NCBI RefSeq assembly: GCF_030161375.1 | Contig: NZ_BSSQ01000011.1 | Span: 291,216 to 355,215 of the forward strand | Origin: Paenibacillus glycanilyticus | Lineage (GTDB): Bacteria; Bacillota; Bacilli; Paenibacillales; Paenibacillaceae | Length of the DNA: 64,000 nucleotides | Reading direction: 5' to 3' | Part shown: one piece after another, positions 10,023-18,580 of the stretch | Layout of the letters: each line of letters starts with the position of its first letter | Numbering within the stretch: position 1 is the stretch's first letter | The notes under the pieces: model-generated | The model's database searches: none | Told to the model about the DNA's origin: nothing | Seen by the model: only the letters and a program-made list of their open reading frames with translations | Translations under genes and position numbers: made by a program

Positions 10023-11504
10023 ATGATAAGAATGGGTACAAGGAAAATATTTATGTTTATCATCGCATTTATGTTAGCGCTCACATTTTTTGTTCCTTCA
10101 ATAAAAGTTGATGCTTATGGTCCTTCCGTGATGTACACCGGAACGAATCCGGCTCCAGGCTACCCAAGAGCAATACAACTTCAATATAACGGTGCCAATA
10201 ATGGTAAGATGCTCGCTGTATTTGATCACAACGTGGCGACTATGCCTACTTTCAAAGTGTTTGAAAGCACTGATAGCGGGGCTAACTGGGCTCAAGTTGG
10301 TTCTGTGTCCGATACACAGAATGGTTGGGGGATGAGGTACCAGCCGCATCTGTATGAGCTTCCTCAGGCTATAGGCAATATGCCAGCGGGTACACTCCTT
10401 ATTGCCGGAAACTCCATTCCTTCGGATTATACTGCAACCAAGATCGATATTTATAAGAGCAATGATCTGGGGAGGACATGGTCCTTCTTAAGTTCGGTAG
10501 CAACGGGTGGAGACGCTAACCCGGACAGTCTCCATGACCCGATATGGGAGCCATTCCTTCTAGTGGCTAATAATAAACTGATTTGCTACTATTCTGACGA
10601 ACGTGATCCAGCTTATGCTCAGAAGCTTGTTCATCAGACTTCGACCAATGGTACATCTTGGGGCAGTGTTGTCAATGATGTTGCTTTAACGACACAATGG
10701 TATCGACCTGGTATGGCTACGATTGCCAAAATGGCTAATGGGAAATATATTATGACCTACGAAATGGCGCCGTTAAGTGGATGGCCGGTTCATTATCAAA
10801 TCTCTTCAAATCCTGAGGTATGGGACACTGCAAATATGGGGACATATATTGGGGCTGGTGGAGGCACACCGTATGTCGTGACGATGCCTAACGGAAAAAT
10901 CATAGTGTCCATGCTGGAACATCCTGAAATATTCGTAAACTCGAATAATGGGACCGGAAGCTGGACAACACTTTCAACTCCAATGGTAGATTCCTATAGT
11001 CGAAGCATGACCCCTTTAGCAAACGGCCGATTATTCATTATTACGTCCAATGGCAATAACATTGAATATGGAGATATGGATGCAGGTGGGACTTTGGCGA
11101 AATTTATTAATCGGAGCACAGGTAAAGCATTAGATAATACGGGATCCATAGTCGATGGGACGGACGTAGCTCAATGGACAAACGTAGCCTCCAATAATTT
11201 AGTCTGGGAGGTACAGAGGGGGAACGATGGCTATTATAAACTTAAGAGTGTAACAGGCCAAAGAAATTTGGATTCGTTGAATCGTACAGCAAACGGTCAG
11301 AATGTGGGGCAATCTACCAATTCCAATTCTAATAACCAACAGTGGAGAATTAACTATACGAGTGACGGATATCTCAAGCTGGTCAACCGGGCTAATGGCT
11401 TAGCTGTGGATACAGGGGGACTTAATTATAATGGAGCGCTCATGCAAATGTGGACTTTATCATCGAATTTCAATCAGTTCTGGACAATGGTTCCACAAAA
11501 CTAA
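10023..11504 (+). CDS. Secreted BNR-propeller (GH93/sialidase-like) enzyme with C-terminal ricin-type lectin domain
   Basis: 493 residues. Signal peptide about 1-31 ending at VDA. Residues about 36-355 form a BNR/sialidase-superfamily propeller (repeated S-x-D-x-G-x-x-W blocks: STDSGANW, SNDLGRTW, STNGTSW). Residues about 360-490 are a ricin B-type trefoil (CBM13-like) with repeated QxW motifs. The propeller aligns block by block with the cytoplasmic protein at 11596-13119 (YPR near the N-terminus, NMPAGTLLIAG, WEPF, YYSDER). In an arabinan-degrading locus, GH93 exo-alpha-1,5-arabinanase is the likeliest activity; automated pipelines may call it exo-sialidase. Start: AAAGGTGG lies 9 nt before the ATG. 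A second ATG at 10032 is possible. Confidence 0.75.
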   Translation: MIRMGTRKIFMFIIAFMLALTFFVPSIKVDAYGPSVMYTGTNPAPGYPRAIQLQYNGANNGKMLAVFDHNVATMPTFKVFESTDSGANWAQVGSVSDTQNGWGMRYQPHLYELPQAIGNMPAGTLLIAGNSIPSDYTATKIDIYKSNDLGRTWSFLSSVATGGDANPDSLHDPIWEPFLLVANNKLICYYSDERDPAYAQKLVHQTSTNGTSWGSVVNDVALTTQWYRPGMATIAKMANGKYIMTYEMAPLSGWPVHYQISSNPEVWDTANMGTYIGAGGGTPYVVTMPNGKIIVSMLEHPEIFVNSNNGTGSWTTLSTPMVDSYSRSMTPLANGRLFIITSNGNNIEYGDMDAGGTLAKFINRSTGKALDNTGSIVDGTDVAQWTNVASNNLVWEVQRGNDGYYKLKSVTGQRNLDSLNRTANGQNVGQSTNSNSNNQQWRINYTSDGYLKLVNRANGLAVDTGGLNYNGALMQMWTLSSNFNQFWTMVPQN

Positions 11505-11531
11505 AGAATAATTAAGCACCTTCTAAAAGAA

Positions 11532-11577
11532 ATGGCTTTCCTTAGTTGTTTATCAACTTAAGGAAAGCCATCTTTTT
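11532..11577. terminator. Bidirectional terminator between convergent genes
   Basis: Stem 11532-11548 pairs with 11554-11571 (ATGGCTTTCCTTA paired, one bulged A). CTTTTTC follows on the plus strand and a T-rich stretch on the minus strand. It can serve both the gene ending at 11504 and the minus-strand gene ending at 11596. Confidence 0.8.
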
Positions 11578-11595
11578 CTATTATTCTGACTAAGC

Positions 11596-13119
11596 TTAAC
11601 CTTCCTGATCTATCTCAATACAATCAATCTCAACTTCACCAAATGTAGTATTGAACTGCAAAGTATTCACACCTTGGTTAAGAGAAATGAAGAGAGAAGC
11701 CCACAAAAATCGTTCCCAGTCTACAGCTGGAGGATAGCTTATGGGTAGGTTGACTTCATCATTTATTAAAACCGTTTGAATACTGTCTGTCTTAGTACCA
11801 TTTGAGTATCGTATACGCAACTTATACGTTCCGCTAACTGGTACATGAATGTGATCGAAGCGAATGGAGCTGTCCAGAGAGATGAACCGAACTTTTTCGC
11901 CGCAAGAAGCATCTATATTGGATAAAATTTGCACGTTGCAGGTTTTGGCATGTCTGGCTTCATATCTTTGAGCGTGCAGAGGCCTGATTCCTACACGAAT
12001 TTCATTGAGGTTAGTAACCAGATTTTCTACAGACGTTGCTTGATAAAGAATTCTATGGTCAAGACTAGTATCAAAGCTATGGCTATAACCTGCCAACTGA
12101 TGATGATAAGTAACGGCCAGGGGTAACCTCTCCCATTTACCTTCGCCTAAATTGTAATTGACAAAAAAATTCTGTTCTCCAACAATGTTGCCATCGTTAT
12201 TTACGCCCCATTTTGCTGAAACAATAATCATCCCATTGGGATGTTCGGTAGGAACCCATTTGCAATAAGGAGCAGCACCTATACCTACTCCATCCTCCAG
12301 AAGTAGTGGTGTTCCGATATCATCAGCATTCCATGTTAATCCATCATCAGAAAATTTAAAGTAAATCGGCCCAACATTATGGGCGTTACTTGGAAGATTA
12401 ACGACCTCGTATGCAGCAAAAAATCGTCCATTGGGCAATCGGGTAACAGTAATCATACCTGGTCTATCGTTATTATTCGCTATTGCTACATCATTTACCA
12501 GCTCTCCCCAGCTCAAGCCGCCGTCTAAGGAAACGCGGTGTACCAGCGCTTGGTGAATACCATTGCTCTTCTGGCGTTCGTCGGAATAATAACAAACGAG
12601 GTTATCATAGGCATCAATTCCAAAGAAGGGTTCCCAAATGGAGGTTGTAGCCGCTTCTGCGCTTGCGTCACAAATAGCAGGTCCTCCGTGATCGACAGTG
12701 CTTAAGTATGTCCAGGAAGCACCGCAATCTTGGCTCATATAGACGACAATAGAGGTACTTGAACCGTCATTTGGAATACAATCTCCAGCGAGAAGGAGCG
12801 TGCCTGCAGGCAAATTTCCCAATTGAACGGGCAATTCAAATAAAACCGGCTGAAGTTTGTTTCCCAGTCCATATTGCGTGTCTCGAACGTTAGTAACAAA
12901 TTGCCAGGTCGCGCCATTGTCCGTGCTTTTGTAGATGGGCCATACCGTCTCCTTATTAACAAAAGCATATAATTCATAGGTGCATAATAAAGTGCCGTTG
13001 CTAGGTCCATTGTGTCGTAAGCATAGGATGCGCGGATAGGCGGCACCTCCTTCTGCATAACTATGCGAGGGATCTGGCGTACCGACTAAGGATCCATTCA
13101 ATGAGTATGGTAATGGCAT
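11596..13119 (-). CDS. Cytoplasmic BNR-propeller (GH93/sialidase-like) hydrolase with CBM6-like C-terminus
   Basis: 507 residues and no signal peptide, so it should act on imported oligosaccharides. Propeller about 20-370 with BNR boxes (STDNGATW, SQDCGASW, SLDGGLSW) and the shared blocks GNLPAGTLLLAG, WEPF and YYSDER also found in the secreted protein at 10023-11504. Residues about 385-505 look like a CBM6/CBM35-type beta-sandwich (YKLRIRYSNG, LNQGVNTLQF, VEIDCIEI). It lies 24 bp downstream of the YesN-type regulator gene on the same strand, so it is probably cotranscribed with that pair. Start supported by GGGAGG 10 nt upstream. Likely an exo-acting arabino-oligosaccharide hydrolase; this is inferred from context. 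Confidence 0.75.
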   Translation of the reverse strand: MPLPYSLNGSLVGTPDPSHSYAEGGAAYPRILCLRHNGPSNGTLLCTYELYAFVNKETVWPIYKSTDNGATWQFVTNVRDTQYGLGNKLQPVLFELPVQLGNLPAGTLLLAGDCIPNDGSSTSIVVYMSQDCGASWTYLSTVDHGGPAICDASAEAATTSIWEPFFGIDAYDNLVCYYSDERQKSNGIHQALVHRVSLDGGLSWGELVNDVAIANNNDRPGMITVTRLPNGRFFAAYEVVNLPSNAHNVGPIYFKFSDDGLTWNADDIGTPLLLEDGVGIGAAPYCKWVPTEHPNGMIIVSAKWGVNNDGNIVGEQNFFVNYNLGEGKWERLPLAVTYHHQLAGYSHSFDTSLDHRILYQATSVENLVTNLNEIRVGIRPLHAQRYEARHAKTCNVQILSNIDASCGEKVRFISLDSSIRFDHIHVPVSGTYKLRIRYSNGTKTDSIQTVLINDEVNLPISYPPAVDWERFLWASLFISLNQGVNTLQFNTTFGEVEIDCIEIDQEG

Positions 13120-13143
13120 AATCCTATAACCTCCCTGTACTTG

Positions 13144-14727
13144 TTAAGGTACGCTTCTTCTGAATTCCGCCGGAGAGATATTCTCCGTCTTTTTGAAAGT
13201 TGTGAAAAAATAATTCGCGTTCGTATATCCTACCTGCTCTGAAATTTCCGTTATCCTCAAGTTCGTCTCGATAAGGAGTTTTTTAGCCCATTCAATCCTA
13301 AGTCCATTGACATAGTTGGTGAATGATTCTCCCGTTTCTTTTTTGAATAAATACCCGAGGTATCCTGGACTGACATTGAACTTCTCCGCAAGAGTGGAGA
13401 GATTGATGTTTTCGGAGAGATGCTCGTCGATGTAACGGATTAATTTAGTCGTTATAGGGCTTACGTTCTTAAGGGCATGTTCAAACAAATCGAAGGCTTG
13501 ATGAATCAAGCCTATTATGTCTTCCCGTATCTGATAGACCGATTGATTGACATATAGGGCAGTAAGCAGCTTAGGAAAAGAATCGAAAATAGGGAAGGAA
13601 TCATGCTGCTTCTTTCTTATGGCATATTTAATCTGGTACACAATATCGATCACTAATTCTTTTACATCCGAAGGTTCATAAATCGTACTGTCTTGTAATT
13701 GGGAAAAAAAACTCTCGACGAAACGAATAGTCCGTTCACGGTCCAAAGCCATGATAGCGTCCTGAAGTTCTGTTCCATCGAAGGTAAACCTTTTTTTCAT
13801 GATAGCTGCTGCTTGCATAGTCTCATCGTAGAAAAGAATACTGTTGGATGGACGGAGCATTTGATAATCTTGCAGTTGTTTGGCGCGGGTATAGCTCAGG
13901 TGGACATTCTGAAACATAGTCTCCAGACTGCCGACGGTAATAAATACGTCAACTCCAAGCAGTCTATTAATAACGGACACGCTTTCTTTGAGAATGGCTT
14001 TAATAGCATCAAAGTCTTGCTTCTTGGCGTTCGAGATAATGAGAGTGACGTCTTCTTCCGGACCGCAAAAGATTTGGAATTGGAGAATGCTGCCGATGAT
14101 GTCCGTGCAAATGTTCTGAATGGCGAAACGCAGCAAATTTTTCTGTGGGATTTTGCTTGCTGCATGGTGCTCGTTTTGGCCAGCAACTTTTATGATCACC
14201 GTGATAAAGCTTGAGCTGTCGATGGACATATGGAGCAAAGATGCTCTCTCCAAAAACTCTCCCTTTTCGATATCGCCTGCTACCCACCGGTACAATATGT
14301 TATCTTTCAGAATGTTCATTCCCTGTCTAAAGTCGATCTGCTTATAGATTTCACTTTCAATTTTTTGAATGATATTTTGCAGGGTAGATTCAAGTTCAAT
14401 TACGGACACGGGCTTCAGTAAATAATTCTCAATACCAAGGGCAATCGCCTTCTTGACGTATTCAAAGTCATCATAGCCGCTTAACACGATATATTTGACG
14501 TTCATCTGTTTCTCATTCATAGTCTCGATTAATTCAAGTCCCGTTAGAACCGGCATTCTAATATCAGTAATAAGGATATGGGCTGATGTGCGAGACAATA
14601 ACTCGAGCGCTTCTGCGCCGTCCGAGCATTGACCGATCACCTCCAACCCCATTTCATTCCAGTTAATTAAATTGACTAAGCCGAGTAGAATGAGCGGCTC
14701 GTCATCGACTAGGATGACCTTGTACAT
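13144..14727 (-). CDS. YesN-type response regulator (REC + AraC HTH), set 1
   Basis: 527 residues. Receiver domain about 1-122 with acidic pair D8/D9, phospho-acceptor D55 (in ITDIRMP) and K105-region LKP. A long linker follows, then two AraC-type helix-turn-helix motifs in the last 100 residues (ISLSTLAEKFNVSPGYLGYLFKK is abbreviated here as the AEKFNVSPGYLG block, and ITEISEQVGYTNANYF). It overlaps the kinase gene by 19 nt, so the pair is translationally coupled. It is divergent from the set 1 ABC operon, its probable target. Ligand unknown, presumably an oligosaccharide sensed through the kinase. Confidence 0.92.
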   Translation of the reverse strand: MYKVILVDDEPLILLGLVNLINWNEMGLEVIGQCSDGAEALELLSRTSAHILITDIRMPVLTGLELIETMNEKQMNVKYIVLSGYDDFEYVKKAIALGIENYLLKPVSVIELESTLQNIIQKIESEIYKQIDFRQGMNILKDNILYRWVAGDIEKGEFLERASLLHMSIDSSSFITVIIKVAGQNEHHAASKIPQKNLLRFAIQNICTDIIGSILQFQIFCGPEEDVTLIISNAKKQDFDAIKAILKESVSVINRLLGVDVFITVGSLETMFQNVHLSYTRAKQLQDYQMLRPSNSILFYDETMQAAAIMKKRFTFDGTELQDAIMALDRERTIRFVESFFSQLQDSTIYEPSDVKELVIDIVYQIKYAIRKKQHDSFPIFDSFPKLLTALYVNQSVYQIREDIIGLIHQAFDLFEHALKNVSPITTKLIRYIDEHLSENINLSTLAEKFNVSPGYLGYLFKKETGESFTNYVNGLRIEWAKKLLIETNLRITEISEQVGYTNANYFFTTFKKTENISPAEFRRSVP

Positions 14728-16532
14728 TGCTGCACCTCCTGAAGAGTTAAGACTGGGATAATAATGGTCACTGTTGTGCCTGTTGCTTGATCGCTTTTAA
14801 TGGACAAGCCGTAATGTTGACCGAAGGCGATTTGTATTCGCTCATTTACGTTAATTAATCCAATGCTGTCAGAAGGCAGAGGTTCTCGCTCTAAATTGCG
14901 ATTGATTTCATTCAGCTTGGTTTCTGTAATGCCGCTGCCATTGTCTTCGATTGTGAATAGTAAGTGATCGCCTTCCCGAACTCCTCTCAGTAAGAGGTGA
15001 TTGTTTTCTTTTTTAGGAAGAAATCCGTGAATGAGGTAGTTCTCAAGCAAGGGCTGCAAAAGATGTTTTATTATGCCGAGCTCAACAATATCACTATCAA
15101 TCTCAAAGGTATAATCAAAGTTGTTCTCGTACCTGATTTTAAATAAGTTAAGATACAGGTCGCAAAATCCGATTTCTTCCTCTATGGTAACCGCCATCTG
15201 TTCCTTGGCGGAGCTTCGGAGCAGCTTCGCGAGAATATAGATCATATGCGCCGATTCCCTATCGCCCGACAGGACGGTCTTCATTCGAATGGCTTCCAGC
15301 GTATTGTATAAAAAATGCGGATTAACTTGAGCTTGAAGGGCTTTAAGCTCCGAGCTTTTTTGCTTTAATTCGAGTACGTAGAACCGGTCAATATAATCGA
15401 CTAATTTCTCGCTCATGCGGTTGAAGCTAATCGATATTTCATCAAACTCATCCACATTCTGATTTTTGACAGGAAGGCGAATAGACAAATCTCCCGCTCC
15501 GATTTTCTTCAGATGTTTCGTGATGCGCAAAACCCTCTGAGAGAATATCTTAGAGCCAATATACATAAGCAGCATGCATCCCGAGATGCAAGCCAACGCA
15601 AGGAGAAGGATTTTGTCTCTAATCTCGTTCGCTTGGGAAAGTAGCAACTTCTCGGGAATGAGACTTACAACCATATTGCCTGTCTCGGGATCTGTTAATT
15701 TATACATGACGGTTGGCGTATGGTCGATGTTCACAGTACTTGAGCTAGTGACTTGTTGGATCTGATTAAAGGAAGTAAATTCTTTACCGTAATAGCGGTT
15801 AGAGGAATCGAATATCACCTCGCCGGAACTCGTTAATACAATGAAATCGCTTGCCAAATCATTTCTTTGCGAGGAAATGATATCCTGGAAGCTTTGCGTA
15901 TCGAAATCGACCAGTAAAATACCGGCATCGTCTACAAGGTTATCCGCTTTTAATTTCATGGAAACCGTAAAAACAAAAGAATTCGAAATGCTGAGGTAAG
16001 CCGGATAATGAGCGGGATAGATTTCCGAAAACGATGACGACTGTCCGCTATGTCTAATAAGGTCCGGATAGCGGTATTCGTTGAGCAGATTATTCGTTAC
16101 TGCTGTCTCAGAGTACTCATAGATGCGCTGATCTCTAATCTTGTAGACGGAAATACCGGTTATATCCCGGTCACGGCTTAGAGCAGAGGACATATAATCG
16201 TCGAATACCCACTTGGTTTCAATGTAATCCATGTTGAACGGACTGTAATCCTGCTGCAAAAAGTAATAAATATCCTGCACGAATTCCTTATCGATTAGAG
16301 TCTGCTTCAGCATCGTTTTTACGATATCGTATTTGGAATCAAGATGTGCCATTATTCGGTTTAACACTACGTCGTTATATTTAAGTTCTTTTTCTTTGAT
16401 GAGGTCGGAGGTGTTGTTAACGGTTACATAGGCAAGGGTACAAAAAGTTACGATCGTGATAAACATATATACGAACAAAATTTTGTTGAAATATTTACGG
16501 CTGAAATAGCTTCGGTAAAGGTTTTTTATCAT
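14709..16532 (-). CDS. YesM-type sensor histidine kinase, set 1
   Basis: 607 residues. Transmembrane segments about 14-34 and 305-327 enclose an extracytoplasmic sensor of roughly 270 residues. HAMP follows (about 328-380), then the His_kinase domain with phospho-acceptor H406 in NPHFLYNT, then HATPase_c with an N box near ENYLIHGF and EDNGSGI. This is the standard YesM arrangement, and its partner is the response regulator it overlaps. AAGGAAG precedes the ATG. TATAAT-like boxes on the minus strand at 16584-16589 and 16572-16577 could drive it. Confidence 0.92.
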   Translation of the reverse strand: MIKNLYRSYFSRKYFNKILFVYMFITIVTFCTLAYVTVNNTSDLIKEKELKYNDVVLNRIMAHLDSKYDIVKTMLKQTLIDKEFVQDIYYFLQQDYSPFNMDYIETKWVFDDYMSSALSRDRDITGISVYKIRDQRIYEYSETAVTNNLLNEYRYPDLIRHSGQSSSFSEIYPAHYPAYLSISNSFVFTVSMKLKADNLVDDAGILLVDFDTQSFQDIISSQRNDLASDFIVLTSSGEVIFDSSNRYYGKEFTSFNQIQQVTSSSTVNIDHTPTVMYKLTDPETGNMVVSLIPEKLLLSQANEIRDKILLLALACISGCMLLMYIGSKIFSQRVLRITKHLKKIGAGDLSIRLPVKNQNVDEFDEISISFNRMSEKLVDYIDRFYVLELKQKSSELKALQAQVNPHFLYNTLEAIRMKTVLSGDRESAHMIYILAKLLRSSAKEQMAVTIEEEIGFCDLYLNLFKIRYENNFDYTFEIDSDIVELGIIKHLLQPLLENYLIHGFLPKKENNHLLLRGVREGDHLLFTIEDNGSGITETKLNEINRNLEREPLPSDSIGLINVNERIQIAFGQHYGLSIKSDQATGTTVTIIIPVLTLQEVQQCTRSS

Positions 16533-16748
16533 CGGCTTCTTCCTTCTTGGGTCCGTATTATGGTGATGATGATTATAAACGGAATTATAACACGCGTGCG
16601 CTCGTTGAGAGGCGGAATGAATGAGATTAATTGGATTCGTTACTAAATCGTGTATTTTTAAACTACAAGAAGGAAGAAACGGGAGGTAGAATGAAGACGA
16701 ACAAGAGGTCGTTGAAGCGGTGTTGAATATCAGGAGAGGAGGGAATCT
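16533..16748. promoter_or_regulatory. Divergent promoter region between set 1 kinase and set 1 ABC operon
   Basis: 216 bp. Minus-strand TATAAT candidates lie at 16572-16577 and 16584-16589. On the plus side I see no clear -35/-10 pair, which is usual for activator-dependent YesN targets. None of the GATACC/CCCACTAG elements seen elsewhere occurs here, so set 1 probably has a different operator. A short leader ORF sits at 16691-16726. Confidence 0.55.
16691..16726 (+). CDS. Possible 11-residue leader peptide upstream of the set 1 permease
   Basis: GGGAGGT at 16681-16687 is ideally placed before ATG 16691, which opens MKTNKRSLKRC and a TGA. The permease ATG follows 22 nt later with its own GGAGAGGAGGG. 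The peptide resembles the basic N-terminus of many LplB-type permeases, so it could also be a relic of a longer permease start put out of frame. It is in a different frame from the permease (+1). Confidence 0.3.
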   Translation: MKTNKRSLKRC

Positions 16749-17636
16749 ATGAAACCAAGAACGTCGCTGTTATTAATGGCTTTGCCCTGTTTTATTCTAC
16801 TGATTGCATTCTCGTATGTACCGCTTTATGGGTGGATTTATACATTTTTTGAGTATAAGCCCGGTGTTTCACTGTCTGACAGCGCTTTCGTAGGCTGGAA
16901 ATACTTTGAGATTGCTTTCTCTGACCGTGAAGTATTCAATGTGCTCCGGAATACGTTAGTCATTAGCTTCTTGTCTATTATATGTTCTCCTTTGCCCGTA
17001 TTTTTCGCGATCCTGTTGTCTGAAATCCCTGGAAAACGGTACAGAAATTTTTTGCAGACCGTCACGACTCTACCGAACTTTGTCAGCTGGGTGCTGGTGT
17101 ATTCTATTTTCTTCTCTATATTTGCGGTAGACGATGGTTTGCTAAATCAGCTTCTGTTCCAGTTAGGTATAGTGAACGAGCCAACCAATCTTCTCGCTAA
17201 TGCGGATATTGCCTGGTATTTTCAAACGGCGGTAGGGATATGGAAAGGATTGGGCTTCTCGGCCATCATTTACTTTGCTGCGATAACCGGCATCGACCCC
17301 GAACAATATGACGCTGCAAAGGTAGACGGAGCCGGGTTATTTCAAATGATCAGGCATATTACGATTCCTGGCATTATCCCGACCTATCTTACCCTGCTGC
17401 TTCTCGGAATCGGCTCTCTTCTCTCAAACGGGATGGAACAGTTCTATGTGTTTAACAACGCGTTAGTCGAAGACAAAATACAAGTACTCGATCTTTATGT
17501 TTACAAAATCGGGCTCACGCTTAGCGATTATTCGTATTCAATTGCAATCGGTATGGCAAAGACTTTCGTGAGTCTGGTGTTATTGTTTATAGCTAACTGG
17601 ATCGCCAAAAAAGTAAGAGGCGAGTCCATTCTGTGA
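16749..17636 (+). CDS. CUT1 ABC sugar transporter permease, LplB family, set 1
   Basis: 295 residues, six predicted transmembrane segments starting with SLLLMALPCFILLIAFSYVP abbreviated as the first hydrophobic stretch (residues about 5-25). The cytoplasmic EAA loop reads EQYDAAKVDGAG near residue 190 and should dock an ATPase. No ATPase gene is present in the window, so a shared MsmX-type protein elsewhere is expected. First gene of the set 1 operon, 18 bp before the second permease. Compared with many LplB proteins its N-terminus is short by about 15-20 residues. Confidence 0.93.
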   Translation: MKPRTSLLLMALPCFILLIAFSYVPLYGWIYTFFEYKPGVSLSDSAFVGWKYFEIAFSDREVFNVLRNTLVISFLSIICSPLPVFFAILLSEIPGKRYRNFLQTVTTLPNFVSWVLVYSIFFSIFAVDDGLLNQLLFQLGIVNEPTNLLANADIAWYFQTAVGIWKGLGFSAIIYFAAITGIDPEQYDAAKVDGAGLFQMIRHITIPGIIPTYLTLLLLGIGSLLSNGMEQFYVFNNALVEDKIQVLDLYVYKIGLTLSDYSYSIAIGMAKTFVSLVLLFIANWIAKKVRGESIL

Positions 17637-17654
17637 TCTCGAGGTGAGCCTGAA

Positions 17655-18554
17655 ATGAATCTGAAAATGACGTGGAGACTCCGGTTATTTCATTTATTCA
17701 ATTACGGTATTCTCAGTCTGTTTGCCCTGCTCTGCATGTATCCTTTTTATTATATTTTTATCTATACGATCAGCTCGCCGGATGCAGCGGGGAGAGGCAA
17801 GGTGACCTTGCTTCCGATTGAACCTACTTTGAACAATTACATTCTGATGTTTCAGAACGATGGTATTGTGTCGGCATTTGCCGTTTCGTTATCAAGAACG
17901 GTTATCGGTACCTTATTAAGCGTCTTTGTTAGCGCTCTGTTCGCTTATGTATTAAGTCGCAAACAAACGCCTTTACGTTCCTTCATGTACCGGGTAACGA
18001 TCGCGAGCATGTACTTAAATGCAGGATTAATTCCTTGGTTTCTCGTCATGAAGGCTTACGGTTTGAACAACAACTTTCTCTTGTATGTGCTTCCTGGCGC
18101 GGTTTCCGCTTATTTCGTTCTATTAGTAAAGGTGTATATTGAGCAGCTTCCCTCTTCGCTTGAGGAATCAGCTATTATTGACGGAGCAGGTTATTTTACC
18201 GTGTTTATTAAGATTATTATTCCGCTGAGCATGCCCGTGCTTGCCGCAATAGGCGTATTTGCTGCCGTAGGCCAGTGGAATTCCTGGTTCGACAATATGA
18301 TACTGGTAGATAATCAGAAACTGCAAACCTTGCAATATTTGCTATGGAGAGTGCTCAATCAATCGGAGGCGATCGCTCAAGCGATGCAAAGGCTGGATAC
18401 ATCGAACTTGAATAAAATGGACCAAGTTGTCATCACGCCCATGTCCATCAAGATGACGATTACGATGATCGTAACGCTCCCTATTCTATTGGTGTATCCG
18501 TTTATGCAGCGATTTTTTGTTAAAGGAATTATGCTAGGTGCGGTCAAGGGATAA
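17655..18554 (+). CDS. CUT1 ABC sugar transporter permease, YtcP/AraQ type, set 1
   Basis: 299 residues with about six membrane segments, and the EAA loop LEESAIIDGAGYF near residue 172. The conserved C-terminal ending YPFMQRFFVKGIMLGAVKG is typical of LplC/YtcP permeases. AGGTGA precedes the ATG. It pairs with the preceding permease and is followed 26 bp later by the binding lipoprotein. Confidence 0.93.
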   Translation: MNLKMTWRLRLFHLFNYGILSLFALLCMYPFYYIFIYTISSPDAAGRGKVTLLPIEPTLNNYILMFQNDGIVSAFAVSLSRTVIGTLLSVFVSALFAYVLSRKQTPLRSFMYRVTIASMYLNAGLIPWFLVMKAYGLNNNFLLYVLPGAVSAYFVLLVKVYIEQLPSSLEESAIIDGAGYFTVFIKIIIPLSMPVLAAIGVFAAVGQWNSWFDNMILVDNQKLQTLQYLLWRVLNQSEAIAQAMQRLDTSNLNKMDQVVITPMSIKMTITMIVTLPILLVYPFMQRFFVKGIMLGAVKG

Positions 18555-18580
18555 TTTATTAGAAAATTGGAGGTTTTCCT

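Noticed and set aside
10023..11504. Calling the BNR proteins true exo-sialidases
   Set aside because: BNR boxes occur in several families, and the surrounding genes point to plant arabinan; no evidence for sialic acid uptake or catabolism is in the window.
13699..14214. 171-residue plus-strand frame opposite the set 1 regulator
   Set aside because: Shadow of the response-regulator gene; no recognisable product and no ribosome site.
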